From Spirodela intermedia (lineage: Eukaryota; Streptophyta; Magnoliopsida; Alismatales; Araceae), in NCBI GenBank assembly GCA_902729315.2, contig LR746267.1:2037501-2101500 (forward strand): a DNA stretch of 64,000 nt, read 5' to 3'. This document shows positions 27,691 to 39,100 of this stretch, piece by piece. Both the position numbers and the translations under genes were made by a program. Position 1 is the stretch's first letter. Each line of letters begins with the position of its first letter. Below the pieces are notes generated by a model. It was not told where the DNA came from, did not search any database, and saw only the letters and a program-made list of their open reading frames with translations.

Positions 27691-30500
27691 CAATCTTCTT
27701 CATTTTCCTTTGTGATGACCCTTGAAGTGGAGTACAAGTACCCTAGAGAGTTCCAATATGAATCTATGCATATTATCCTGTAAACCATAGTGGGTTGCTG
27801 TAATCTGGTCCATTTAAATTTTTTAAAGATCCACTATGATTTACACCTTATCTGATGGAAATTAGATCTCTCACTTCCAATCCCTTTGATAACTTGCGCA
27901 AAAACCTTAACTAGATTGTGTGTTCTTCTATAAGAAGGGAGATAAATTGTCTCACTCTTGAAAAATTAATGTGTAAAGAGAAAAAATCATAGGAAGGGAT
28001 GGACAACAAGCTCTATGTTTTTTTTTGGGCCAATGCAAGGCATCTCATTCTTGAAGTATCTCCTTAGGTGTTGTGCTAAGTTTCCTCCAACCCATCAAAA
28101 TTGAATTTCATAAGGTATTGACTAAGCTTTTTTTACCGCACAACAAGTAAATGATATAGTGGAATGAATATGCTTACAAAAGCTTTGATAGAATTGAGAA
28201 TTTGTGAATATTGGAGGGTTTGCTTGAATCTTGAGTGGACGGCTTGGAGCACCTCACGAGCTGACAAAATGGGGTTTAAAATTTCTGATTTATGAGAGCA
28301 TAGAAGCATTAAACATCTTCCATTTGAAGGCATTTTGCCAGCTTGAAATAGTCAACTCTCTATATAGAAATGCTCCTCCTTCAAGAACTGCCTTTGGATA
28401 TATTTCTAATTGTTATTATTTGATGCAAAGTAATCAAGCACTACCCCCACAAAATGCAATTATTGAATCTTGAGCTCTAAGTTTTTATAGTGCTTGCATT
28501 TTCAGTCTTTGGGTTGAAAATCAAAGTCATAAGTTTTAAACCAGGTATATCTTACTTTTAATTTCTATTTTTGTTTCATGTGCCAACAGATGTTACACTG
28601 TTTGGTTTCATACTTTTCCACACATATCAGATTATTTCCTTAATCCTTTATTTTAAAGTTAGTGTTGGCTAAAAATTGCTTTCTTAAGATCAATGTAGTT
28701 CATATAACATTTGATAATTTGTAATTATCAAAATCAGTGGTCTAAACAAGTGTCATATAATAAATTATTTTTATTCATATTTCCTATCAAATATACTTCT
28801 TAGTTGGATATGCATATGCATTGCATAGCACGGTCAGGTACAAACATCATGTGTGGTTCATGTGGAGGCATACAACATCACGAGTGCATCACACCTTAGT
28901 ATCATGTGGCAGATGTAGAGCAAAGGAGTCTCATGTGTAGGCATGCATGACTCAAGCTGGTGGTGCCACCAGGTCAAAGTAGGGCTTTGAGGAACTTTCA
29001 CATAAGTTAGTTGAGAATAAAATAGTTGAGAATTTTTAATTGTAAGATAAAACATTGAATTAAAAATATCGATTCAAATAAAATTGTATTTATTAATATT
29101 TTATAATCAAGTCCAATCTCTATATGATATTTTGGGTGCCCACTAGTTCCTCACCAAGAATTCACCTATTTTCTAAATTGAATTTTGCAAGACTTGATCA
29201 TAAATATGCGTACATAACTTACTTTAAATGTTAATTATTTATTTTTACTATAACTAATGAAGGTATAGGTGATATTCTCTTCAAAATTGTTATCAATACT
29301 ACTAAAATATTCTCATAGAAAACACAATGAGAAAATGTTGAAAAATGGATGTAGATGGATCATGAAAAATAATTATTTTCAATTGTAACTAAGATCTCTT
29401 TTTATGAAAAATAAATATTTGAATAGATAAAATAAACTCTAACTACCATTCAAAATTTTCCATCATTGATATTCAAAGAAATAACCTCAAATTTTGAGAG
29501 AAGTAAAGCTTCAAACTATTATTCACATTATTATTTTTTATCTCTTACAATATTGTGGTTGAAATCTCAATAGGTCATGCTAGTTCTATGGATCAAGAGA
29601 CATGGTCATTTTTATTAATAAAGTAACTTGTGAGAAGTTATGCTTACATTCGTTGAAATACAAAGGCTATAACTAAATGAAACCAATTTAAAAATATATA
29701 GCAAAATTGTAAAATTTACGACCTAGATTGGATTAAGTATTGGAGGAAAGTCTATGATTAGTGCATTTAAGTGCTAATCACAAAATTGGCTAAATGATGT
29801 GCTAAGAAGGAGGTGAATTGGTTATTTTTAATTTCGACACTTTTCTTCTGTTTTTATTAATATTCTTAAAACTATCTTAACGAGGTTGATCCACTTTCTA
29901 ATTACTACATTTGGAACTCAAAATATCCTAGATTTATTAAAAAAAACCTAAATTAGAAGTATCTATGACTTTCTACAACAAATCATAGTGGTCATCAATC
30001 ATATAATTCATTTTCTATTGATTACAAGCATGGAGTGCACTAGACTCCAGTCTATGGTCATGACAATACCTATGATAGTCATCATTTAATAAAGTTAGAC
30101 TAGCCACTCCATGTACATACACACATTCATTATATGCAACTCTACTCTTCATAACTCCATTATTCAGACCAGTCCTAAGAACATAAATCTACATAGATTT
30201 CTAATAAGGGAAATCTCTTAGGAGTTCAATTTTTTTTCATGTCTGAGTCTTGATGATCCTTCCAAGAACAGCCGATTTCAATACCTTATTAGGGTAATCT
30301 TTCTAAAAAAAATGTAAAATTTCGATCACGACGAATATGTATAATTTCCTCTGGACAGTATCAGTCTCATGGTTGGCGTTAGAGGATTCCAAGATCATAC
30401 AGATTATTTTTAAGGTTCTAAGGCATAATCTACCTGAAATTAATGGCTATTTATTTATCGGATTTGGTATCGAGTCTGAGGTAGCTTTGGGTGACCTAAA
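27691..30500. other. AT-rich intergenic DNA, no gene recognised
   Basis: Short ORFs only (longest about 80 codons near 28231, without a credible ATG or family). Contains the upstream region of the PPR gene in its last few hundred bases. Confidence 0.5.
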
Positions 30501-30578
30501 CGCAGAAAGGTACCCCTTTTTTCTCGAGCCCTTGTCGCGTTGTCGTCGTTCTCCTCGCCGGAGGAGAAGGCGGCGGAG

Positions 30579-33062
30579 ATGCTCCCCTACGTCTCTCGCC
30601 ATCCCCTCACAGGCTCCCTCCTCCGCTCGCTCCGCCACCACCTAAAACCCGCCCAAAACACTAACGCCCCCATAGCCGGGTCCTTACAGGGCGGCGGCCT
30701 TTTCCGTCGTTCATTCTCCGGCCCATCATCTTCCTCCTCCGGAGGCGGCGGCGGCGCCGAGGGATGGGCGGCGGAGGAGGTTGTGGAGTACCTGAACGAG
30801 GGCGGCGAGGTGATCTGCTCCGGCAAGGGTTTCATCCGCCCCGTCAATCCAGGGAAGGACTCGCACTTCCTCGTTGGTGACCGCCCCACGCCGCTCTCCG
30901 ACGGTGCCGCCGTCGCCAAGATCCTCGAGGTCGTCCGGCGATGGCGATGGGGCCCCGACATGGAGTCCAACCTCAGTCGTCTCCAGTTCGTCCCCTCGCC
31001 TCTGCAACTCTCCCGCGCTATCTCCCACCTCCTCCGATCGTCTCCTTCTTCTTCTTCTTCCTCCTCCGGCGACGCAGAGGCGGCGCTTGGGCTCCTCCGG
31101 TGGGCGCGCCGGCAGCCTTGGTACGCCCCCGACGATGGCTCTTACTCCCTGCTCCTCGACCGCCTCAACTCCTCCGGCGACTTCGATGGCGTGCAAGCGC
31201 TCTTCGACGACCTCATGGCGGAGAGCGGCGGCGGCGCCGCCTCCTTCTCCGGCGCCGGTAACAGGGCCATCCAGTACCTGGCCCGAGCGGGCCGCCTGGA
31301 GGTCTCCTTCCACTGCTTCAAGAACCTGCTCGCCGGCGGCGCTGCCGTCGAGACCCAGACCTTCAACGCCCTCATTACCCTCTTCCTCTCCAAGGGGCTC
31401 CCCTACAAGGCTTTCGAGATCTACGAATCCATGGGGGAATCCTCCGCCGCCCTCGATGGCGCAACCTACAACCTCCTGGTTCCTGCTCTAGCCCGCTCCG
31501 GCCGCCTCGACGCCGCCCTCAAGCTCTACCACGAGATGAAGACCGGCGGCGGCGCCGGTCTCCGGCCGAGCTTGCAGACCTTCAGCTCCCTGGTGGATTC
31601 TCTGGGCAAGTCCGGGAGGCTGGAGCTCGCCCTGCAAGTGTACTGCGACATGCAGGCCGACGGTCACCGCCCCTCTGCCGCCACCTTCGGCTCCATGATC
31701 GAGTCCTTCGTGAAGGCCGGGAAGCTGGACGCCGCAGTGAAGCTCTGGGAGGAGATGAAGACGACGGGCTTTCGCCCTAATTTCGCCCTCTTCACCGCCA
31801 TGGTGGAGGCCCATGCAAGGTCCGGCCGGCTTGGTGGTGCCGCTGCCCTCTTCGCTGAGATGGAAAAGGCGGGCTTTTTGCCGACGCCGGCGACCTACGC
31901 GTCCCTCATCGAGACCCATGCCGCCGCCGGCGAGGTCGACGCCGCCATGAAGCTCTATACCTCCATGGCCGGTGCAGGGATGAGACCTGGTCTGAGCACC
32001 TACAGCGCCCTACTGTCGTTACTGTCGAGCAAGAAGCTTCCGGACATGGCCGGGAAGATCCTGCTGGAGATGAAGGCAGCAGGTTTTCCGGCGGATGTTG
32101 CCGCCAGCGATGTGCTCATGGGGTTCATCAGAGGCGGCACCACCGAGCTCGCCCTCCAGTGGCTGCAATTCATGGGCTCTGCTGGCGTCAGGACCAACAA
32201 TTTCATCGTCCGGCAGTTGTTCGAGTCCTGCATGCGGGCAGCACTGTACGGTGCTGCCCGCCCCCTGCTTGAAGCCTATGTTGGCGGCGCCGCCAAGGTT
32301 GACCTCATCCTCTACACCTCCATCCTTGCCCACCTGGTACGCTGCAAGGAAGAAGGCGACGAGCGCCGCCTGATGGGCATCCTCGCCACCACCGGCCACC
32401 CTGCGCACCACTTCCTCTGTGAACTCTTCTCTGGCCCCGAGCGGCGGGGGAAGCCGGTGCTCGCCCTGGTCAGAGAATTCTTCCATGGATTGGACATGGA
32501 GCTTGAGGAAGGCGCTGCCAGGTACTTCGTCAACGTGTTGCTGAATTACCTGGTTCTGATGGGGCAGATGAACAGGGCCCGATGTGTGTGGAAGGTGGCT
32601 TATGAGAGCAAGCTCTTCCCCAAGGCCATTGTCTTTGACCAACACATCGCCTGGTCATTGGATGTACGGAGTCTTTCTGTTGGGGCAGCACTGGCGGCGA
32701 CAGCGCACACACTGCACCGCTTCCGGAAGAGGATGCTCTACTACGGGGTGGTGCCGAGGAGGATCAAGCTGGTGACAGGGCCGTCGTTGAGGATGGCGGT
32801 GGCAGCGACACTGGCGGCACTGGAGTCGCCATTTGAGGTAGGCCGGGTGGTGCTCAGGGCTCCCGGGGAGTTGGTGCTTGACTGGTTCAAGAGGCCCATC
32901 GTGCAGCAATTCTTGGTCAACGAGATCCCCTCCAAGGCCGATGTCCTCCTGCACCGCCTGGATGTGCTCTTCCCCAGTTCTTCGCCAGAGATCAGGTCAA
33001 CCCTCTCCCCTCCAAAGAAGAGGCCCTCCTCCTCCTCCTCTATGAAAAACTCATCATTCTGA
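30579..33062 (+). CDS. EMB2217-like: Pentatricopeptide repeat protein with SMR-like C-terminus (EMB2217-like), intronless, 827 aa
   Basis: P-class PPR protein, expected to bind specific organellar (probably mitochondrial) RNA. The open frame extends upstream to a TTG at 30540, but the first ATG is 30579 (MLPYVSRHPLTGSLLRSL), giving an Arg/Ser-rich start suited to organelle targeting. A conserved pre-PPR block contains VVEYLNEGGEVICSGKGFI. About eight tandem 35-residue PPR units follow (residues about 255-540), for example TFNALITLFLSKGLPYKAFE and TFSSLVDSLGKSGRLELAL. The C-terminus (about 690-800) reads RRIKLVTGPSLRMAVA, RAPGELVLDWFKRPIVQQF and LLHRLDVLFPSSSPEIRS, as I recall for Arabidopsis At1g79490 (EMB2217). 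Length fits that protein. Intact; convergent with the DUF2358 gene. Confidence 0.88.
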   Translation: MLPYVSRHPLTGSLLRSLRHHLKPAQNTNAPIAGSLQGGGLFRRSFSGPSSSSSGGGGGAEGWAAEEVVEYLNEGGEVICSGKGFIRPVNPGKDSHFLVGDRPTPLSDGAAVAKILEVVRRWRWGPDMESNLSRLQFVPSPLQLSRAISHLLRSSPSSSSSSSGDAEAALGLLRWARRQPWYAPDDGSYSLLLDRLNSSGDFDGVQALFDDLMAESGGGAASFSGAGNRAIQYLARAGRLEVSFHCFKNLLAGGAAVETQTFNALITLFLSKGLPYKAFEIYESMGESSAALDGATYNLLVPALARSGRLDAALKLYHEMKTGGGAGLRPSLQTFSSLVDSLGKSGRLELALQVYCDMQADGHRPSAATFGSMIESFVKAGKLDAAVKLWEEMKTTGFRPNFALFTAMVEAHARSGRLGGAAALFAEMEKAGFLPTPATYASLIETHAAAGEVDAAMKLYTSMAGAGMRPGLSTYSALLSLLSSKKLPDMAGKILLEMKAAGFPADVAASDVLMGFIRGGTTELALQWLQFMGSAGVRTNNFIVRQLFESCMRAALYGAARPLLEAYVGGAAKVDLILYTSILAHLVRCKEEGDERRLMGILATTGHPAHHFLCELFSGPERRGKPVLALVREFFHGLDMELEEGAARYFVNVLLNYLVLMGQMNRARCVWKVAYESKLFPKAIVFDQHIAWSLDVRSLSVGAALAATAHTLHRFRKRMLYYGVVPRRIKLVTGPSLRMAVAATLAALESPFEVGRVVLRAPGELVLDWFKRPIVQQFLVNEIPSKADVLLHRLDVLFPSSSPEIRSTLSPPKKRPSSSSSMKNSSF

Positions 33063-33089
33063 ACATACGTGTATTTTATACGATCAATC

Positions 33090-33118
33090 GAATTGGCCTG
33101 GCCTGGCCTGGCCTGGCC
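33090..33118. repeat. (GGCCT)n pentanucleotide repeat
   Basis: Four to five tandem ggcct units, about 30 bp past the PPR stop codon, in the probable 3' UTR. Confidence 0.85.
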
Positions 33119-33179
33119 GCCACCTTCATATTTTGTGCTGAATCCTCAGCTGACCCTCATGGACGGTCAGTTCCACATT

Positions 33180-34620
33180 CATAGTCTGATGGGGGGGCGG
33201 GGTTTGACAATGTTGCTGGGAGGTCCTCCTTCATGTGGGTTGACTTTCACAGTCTTATGTTCCTGGGTAGCCAACCTTCCTTCACGTTGGTTGACTTTTG
33301 TTGCTGTAAGGTTGATTCTTCATGAGGGAGGATCACCTCCACTTTCAGTCTGATGTTCTTGCAATGTCCTTCCCTCATGTGGGTTGACTTCTATGGCTGC
33401 GAGGTTTGGATCTTCATGTGGGTTCTTGTACTGGTGGTGAGTGCAGATGGCTTGGAGAGTGGAGTATGACAGGTGGTCCTCCAAGGAGGTCAGCTCTCCA
33501 CGTTCACAGTCTGATGTTGCTGCGAGTTCCTCCCTTCATGTGGGTTGACCTTTGTTGCTGTCATCTGGGATCTTATAGTGGTGCTATGAGCGAATGGTTG
33601 CTGCGAATGGTTCAGAGCGTGGAGTATAACATCACATCGCTAAGGGATTCTTTGGTGTGGGTTGACTTTGTTGCTGGAACAAGAATTTCATATGGGTTCT
33701 CGGACTGCTAGCCATGGTCTGCTGTTCTTGTGACGTCCTCCCTTAATGTGGGTTGACTTTTGCTGCTGTGATGTTAGTTCTTCATGCGGGTTTTGTACTG
33801 GTGGTTTGAGCATATGGCTCGGAGTGTGGAGTATCACAGGTGGCCCTCCAAGGAGGGTCTGCTCCACTTTCACAGTCTGATGTTCCTGTGAGGTCCTCAT
33901 TCATGTGGGTTGACTTTTTTGCTGTGAGCTTGGTTCTTCATGTGGGTTCTTGTACCGGTTGAACGAGCGGATGGCTCAGAGCGTGGAGTATAATATCATG
34001 TTGTCGAGGAATCTTTTGTGTGGGTTGACTTTGCATCTGGACCAAGATTTCCATGTAGGTTCTTCCGCTGCTGGCTAGGGTGGATGCTGCAGTGTGGAGC
34101 ATATTATCATATTGCTGCGAGATTCTTTGTGCAGGTTGACTTTGATGCTGTGAGATTCTTTCCTGATGTTCAGAGCAGATTCCTCAGAGCGTGGAGTATG
34201 AAATCATGTTGCTGCAGGAGTCTTTGTGTGGGTTGACTTTGCTGGTTTAAGATTCTTTGCGCCGGGTACCTTGTCTGATGATCAGAGCAGATTCCTCAGA
34301 ACATGGATTCTAATATCATGTTGCTCTGAGATTCTTTGTGCGGTTGACTTCGCTGCAAGATCCTTTTATATATAAGGGTTCTTTGACTGATGACCAGGGT
34401 AGAATCCTCGGAGAATGGATCACATCATGTCGGTTTCCTCAATTGCGAGATCCTCCTGGTGGGTTGACTTCAAAGCTGCAAAATTAATTTGGGTTTCACA
34501 ATTGACAGTCAAAGTATATTGTTCTTGCGCGATTCTTCTTGTTGTTGACTTTGTTGCTACCAGTTACTTCGTGTGGTTGACTTCGTTTCTTCATAGCGCT
34601 GGGATAAACGGCTGATGACC
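33180..34620. repeat. Degenerate tandem repeat carrying about 14 W-box cores
   Basis: Imperfect units of roughly 80-160 bp share tcatgtgggttgactttgttgctg, agattctttgtg, agcgtggagtat and gatgaccag-like pieces. TTGAC cores occur at about 33240, 33291, 33384, 33545, 33662, 33753, 33910, 34025, 34136, 34233, 34344, 34464, 34544 and 34577, nearly all as GGTTGACT/C on the plus strand. TTGACC/T is the WRKY-binding W-box. No ORF is preserved across units, so it is not coding. It lies between two convergent genes, so a promoter role is not obvious. Confidence 0.8.
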
Positions 34621-35069
34621 AGGGAAGAAGCTCGATGGAATCATGAAGCACTTGAAAAATTCTCTAATACCTCGATCTCGACAGTCTGAGACTACCCATT
34701 TTCTACAGCCCGGCTAATGAGGTGATAGAGAAGAGAGAGAGAGAGAGAGAACAACCGAAGATCTTACCATAAATACATAGGAATCCACGCATTATTCGGA
34801 TCTAATATGCAAAGAATATATAAATACATATAGATTATGCGTGTGTGTGTGTAGATGATGAAACTAATCAAGCAGCAAACTCAAGAGTGAAAGGATGAAC
34901 GAAGAAGAAGATAGGAGCTACGACTGAACCGCTGGGAGGAAGAAGAAGCTCCAGCCAGAGAGGGAGAGTTCACGGGGGCGGGGGCGGAAAGATTTATGAG
35001 CTACGACTGAGCAGGCGGCGCCGCCAAGTCCTATCTATATACAGCGGTGCGCCGTCGTCGACCCAGCAG

Positions 35070-36054
35070 CTACGAGCAGGCGGCGAGGCCCGTCTCCGGC
35101 TCGCCGGCGACGAGGAGCTTGCCGTGATCGAGGGTCTCTTTGACGGCCCGGTAGAACTCGACCCAGGAACAGCGGTGGGCGGCGGCGCCGTCGCCCGGTT
35201 GGTGCCCGCCGGAGAGGAGGGAGAAACTGGCGCCGGCGACGGGGGGACACGGGGAGACGGCGACCAGGTCGAGGACGGCGGCGGCAGAGCTCCGCGGCGC
35301 CACCATCTTGGGGAAGTTAAAGGCGAGATTGTCCACCCGGTGGTCGTAGATCTTCCCCCGGCGATCGAGCTTGTACCTGGAGGTTCCCTGAAACTCCCCC
35401 CTGGTCTCCCATGGAACACGGGGAACTCCCCGGAGATTCCACCGGACGAGGATGACATCGTCGGAGAGCTGCCAGATCCTTAGGACGTCCATGGCGATGT
35501 CGCGGAAGAGCATCCGGCCATGGAAGCGCAGAGCCCAGAAGATCAGCCGGTAATTGTCTATGCCATGGAAGGCGTTGAGCGGGTCGGAGAAGGTGATGTC
35601 GGCCCTGCCAGGGAGGAGGAAGATGAGGAAGATGGTGAGGTCCTGGAGGTCGCCGGAACTCTAGAGCGCGACTCGTCCGAACCCTAACGCACCTGTAGAT
35701 GTCGTAATTGAGGTCCCGGGAGAAGACGGCGGGGAGGTCCTCGCGGAGGGTGCGCACCGCCGTGCCCAGGTTGAGGTAAAACTCGTCCCTCTCGCCGCCG
35801 CCGCCGCCGCCGCCGCCGGTGCTGCTTCTGAGGAGGACCAGCTCGCCGGCGGTTCCGCCGTCGGCAGGCTCCTTTAGCCTCTGCCATGTGTCTCCCACCT
35901 TGAGCTGCAAATCGACCAAAGATTCCACCTTTATCGTGTCTCCGGCGAGGGGAAGCTCGACCCTCGTCGCCGCCGGCGAGGACGAGGCCGACGGCCGTCT
36001 TCCGGAGCCGTGGATGAGACGGGGCGGCGTGGAAGCGGGGAAGAGAGAAGCCAT
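35070..36054 (-). CDS. DUF2358 plastid-type protein, 2 exons, 298 aa
   Basis: Exon 1 is 36054-35693 and exon 2 is 35604-35070, with an 88-bp GT-AG intron. The join completes the conserved DLNYDIYR-ADITFSDPLNAF. The N-terminus (MASLFPASTPPRLIHGSGRR, Ser/Pro/Arg-rich) looks like a chloroplast transit peptide. Residues about 95-235 match DUF2358 (SnoaL-like fold) proteins such as Arabidopsis At1g16320/At1g79510: IDNYRLIFWALRFHGRMLFR, GVPRVPWETRGEFQGTSRYK, GKIYDHRVDNLAFNFP. A Gly8 run at about 80-88 comes from a (GCC)n tract. The biochemical role of the family is unknown to me. Full length; a (CT)n run sits just 5' of the ATG. Confidence 0.88.
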
Positions 36055-36066
36055 CGCCCTCTGCTC

Positions 36067-36068
<2 letters not shown>

Positions 36069-36111
<43 letters not shown>
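36069..36111. repeat. (CT)21 microsatellite in 5' UTR of DUF2358 gene
   Basis: Perfect run ending 15 bp before the minus-strand start codon, so the transcript leader would carry (GA)21. Confidence 0.9.
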
Positions 36112-36112
<1 letters not shown>

Positions 36113-39100
36113 GTTTTCTTCTTTTCCTCTGATTGGGGGTTCCGGCTGGGTCGTCGTCCTCTTCCATGGCCCTGCTCGGTTTGGGTGGCCGTGAATGCGG
36201 CTACGAGTCCCCCACTTGTCCCCGGGATTCCGGAATTTCGGATCGGCCGAACGGAATATCATTTCTTGTGAACATTAAGATATGATTCACAGGTCAAATA
36301 TGGAGTAAGGTTTGAAATAATTGTGTACATAAATACAAGGAAAATATAAAGGTTCAGCTCCTATTGTTCAACATCTCTATTCGAATATAAAAAAATATTA
36401 CATCCTTCAAGCAATATACAGCTTAGTTGACTGTAAAATAAAGCCATAACTTGCAGAGTAATGGTCATATTATAGAGTTAAAGCTAAAATTAAATTATAT
36501 GGCACAGTTATTGAGAATATTTAAAGAGGTAAACTGGTCATTTTATCTTGTATATTATTACAATTATTATCATTATTGCTATTGTTTTTATTCTATAGAT
36601 CCTAGAGAAATTTGGGCAGCTGCTTTCATAAGTTTTGATTTAGTTCCAAGAGAACCCTGGTAATAAGAATTCATCTTTCATTTTTATTCACATGTATATC
36701 TTATATTTATGCCTCTAATATTTCTTTAGTAGATTTTTAGGTCATCTAGTGTTCGAAACTTCATCCTAGTTGACTAATAAGAAGAATTAGGAGTGAATCG
36801 ATAAGCCTAAGAAATTTTGTTCTAGTTTAGATCTTTGCTTCCAAGAGGAGTTAAGTTAATATTTGACTTCTTTAATAGGACAACAAAGACAACTAATTTT
36901 TCTAACTCTTCTCTTTTAAGAACTATGCCTTTAGGTTTTGCAAAACCCACAAGAGCACATTCAACATCAACTCATCAACTCTATTTTCTTCTAGAGATGA
37001 GATGAACACATTGTCAGATATAAGACTCCACATAGATCAAGAAGGGATGGGGGATTTGAATTAGTTGGTTATAATTTTGTTTGATCTTCTCCTCTTTTAA
37101 CTACTCACTTCTTATTTCCTAATTCTTCAAACAATCAATGAAGAACACACTAGACTTTATTTGGGTTTGGTCTCCTTGACCAAATCTATTTTTCAAAAAC
37201 ACCTTGTATTTGATTTCTATAAGTACTTAACATTTTAACACTGATTACAAGTGCTCAATTTCTTCTTTCACTCTAAACTTCTTTGGATTCACAATTTTAA
37301 AATGCTCAACTATTGATAACAAGGATAAGCTATACTGAGTGATAACATGTGCTTACCATAAGTTTAACCATAAATGAATATTAAATTTTTTTCATCATGT
37401 AGTCATTCCATAAAGAATGGATGCAAATGATTTTTTTTATTTCAATAAAAAAGTTGATTAAATGTTCTTGGTTTTTTTTATCCGCTCCTCACACAGAAGC
37501 TCTTTGAATGTTGAAAGATTCTTGTAGTTTCCCAATTGAGAAGAAATAATTTCTTAATTGAATTTCAATTCCAACTTTTCATCTCCTCAATTTTGACTTC
37601 AACTTTTAATTTTAGTCAAATTTCTTTTCATTTGATGTTTTAAAATGTTAATAAAAAGGCACAAGAACATAGGCAGTATAGAGGTATTCAAATGGATGGC
37701 AAACACATGATATATATATATATATATATAATTTTAATAGAATCTTTCTTTGGCTTTTTACCTCTTCAATATTATGTTTCTAAACTTAGAAAATGTAACA
37801 GAAATCTCTAATATGGTCTTACCTTTAAGTCTTACATGGCTTTAAGCTACCAATAACAAAGCATTTAGATATCAGGTTTATATTTTTAGGAAAGAACGGT
37901 CTAATAGGTTCAAAGCTGAATTCAATAAATTTATTGGTAATCCATTCATTGAAATACTATAATTATTTTTAATATAGACGAAACCAAAATCATCACATGC
38001 AAAACATGTGTGAAATACTAACTCTATAGCTTCGTTTCAATACTTTAGTCCATTCATTTTTGATTTATTAATCTCTTAATTATTACATTAAATTCATGTC
38101 GAGAATAATGGATTTCAATGTGCAGAATGATTTCAAGTACCAATTCAACTTATATTTTCATTATAAAATTCTAAAAAATGTGATATTCTGTTCATATAAT
38201 CATCCTAGCACTTTAAACTACAATATATGAATATTTTTATATTCTAAAATAATTTTCCAGTCTATGGGTATAATCTGTAATTTGATTGGAAATGTATCCA
38301 CCAAATGAAATATTGATTTTAACAGATTCTTAAAACTTTTCATGAATCTCAACTGATTAGTAACCAAATGTCATCTTTTTATTCTCATCTAGACACTTTT
38401 ACATGAAAAGAATGTTTTCAAAGATCTCATAATCATTACTTCAAATATATGTCTGAATTGATCCTCAAGGCATGTTTAATCAAAAGTAATAATTTTATGT
38501 TTTGGTTAAGGATATGTGGGTTGATCACCACCAAAACATTTTTAAAAAGCTAGCCCATTGAGTCCAACACACACTACATGTCTAGTATGAACTCAATATG
38601 TTTTGAGTTAATAGCTTTTATTACTCACTCAATTTTACCAAGGGCTCACTATTAGGAATATTAACCAAGTAGTAGTAAACTACACAAGGGTAAATAAGGA
38701 GTTGAAAGCTTGAATTTTGAATCAACTCTTCTTATATGTTATAGAATGGGAGAGAAATTTATTCAATGAACTTACGCAATAAAAAAAAAGTGAAAATTCA
38801 TTGAAAAATTATAAGAGAACGCCTAAGTTAATCTTTGGACATGCATACGATTTCCTAATTTTAGAGCTCAAAATAGTCATCACGGCCCATTTGTGGCCTT
38901 TACAATAACTACCCTGAAAACACTCTACAAGTAGTTTACGATTTTTATTTTTTTTCCGTATTTCCAAGCCATTTCAAACTTGATTTTTGTCATAATTTCG
39001 TACTTTTCAATAGTTTCAAAATTATTTTTATTAGAATCTAATCAAGGTCACAATCTTGTGTTATTTTGTTGTCAAAATATTCACATTTGCTCAACATAAG

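Noticed and set aside
30587-32954. Several 100-200-codon antisense and alternate-frame ORFs across the PPR gene
   Set aside because: The GC-rich third positions of the true gene keep other frames open; the PPR frame has strong repeat conservation and the others have none.
35317-36054. Unspliced 245-codon reading of the DUF2358 gene
   Set aside because: After YDIYR it continues through the intron and then in the wrong frame; splicing at 35692/35605 restores the DUF2358 domain.
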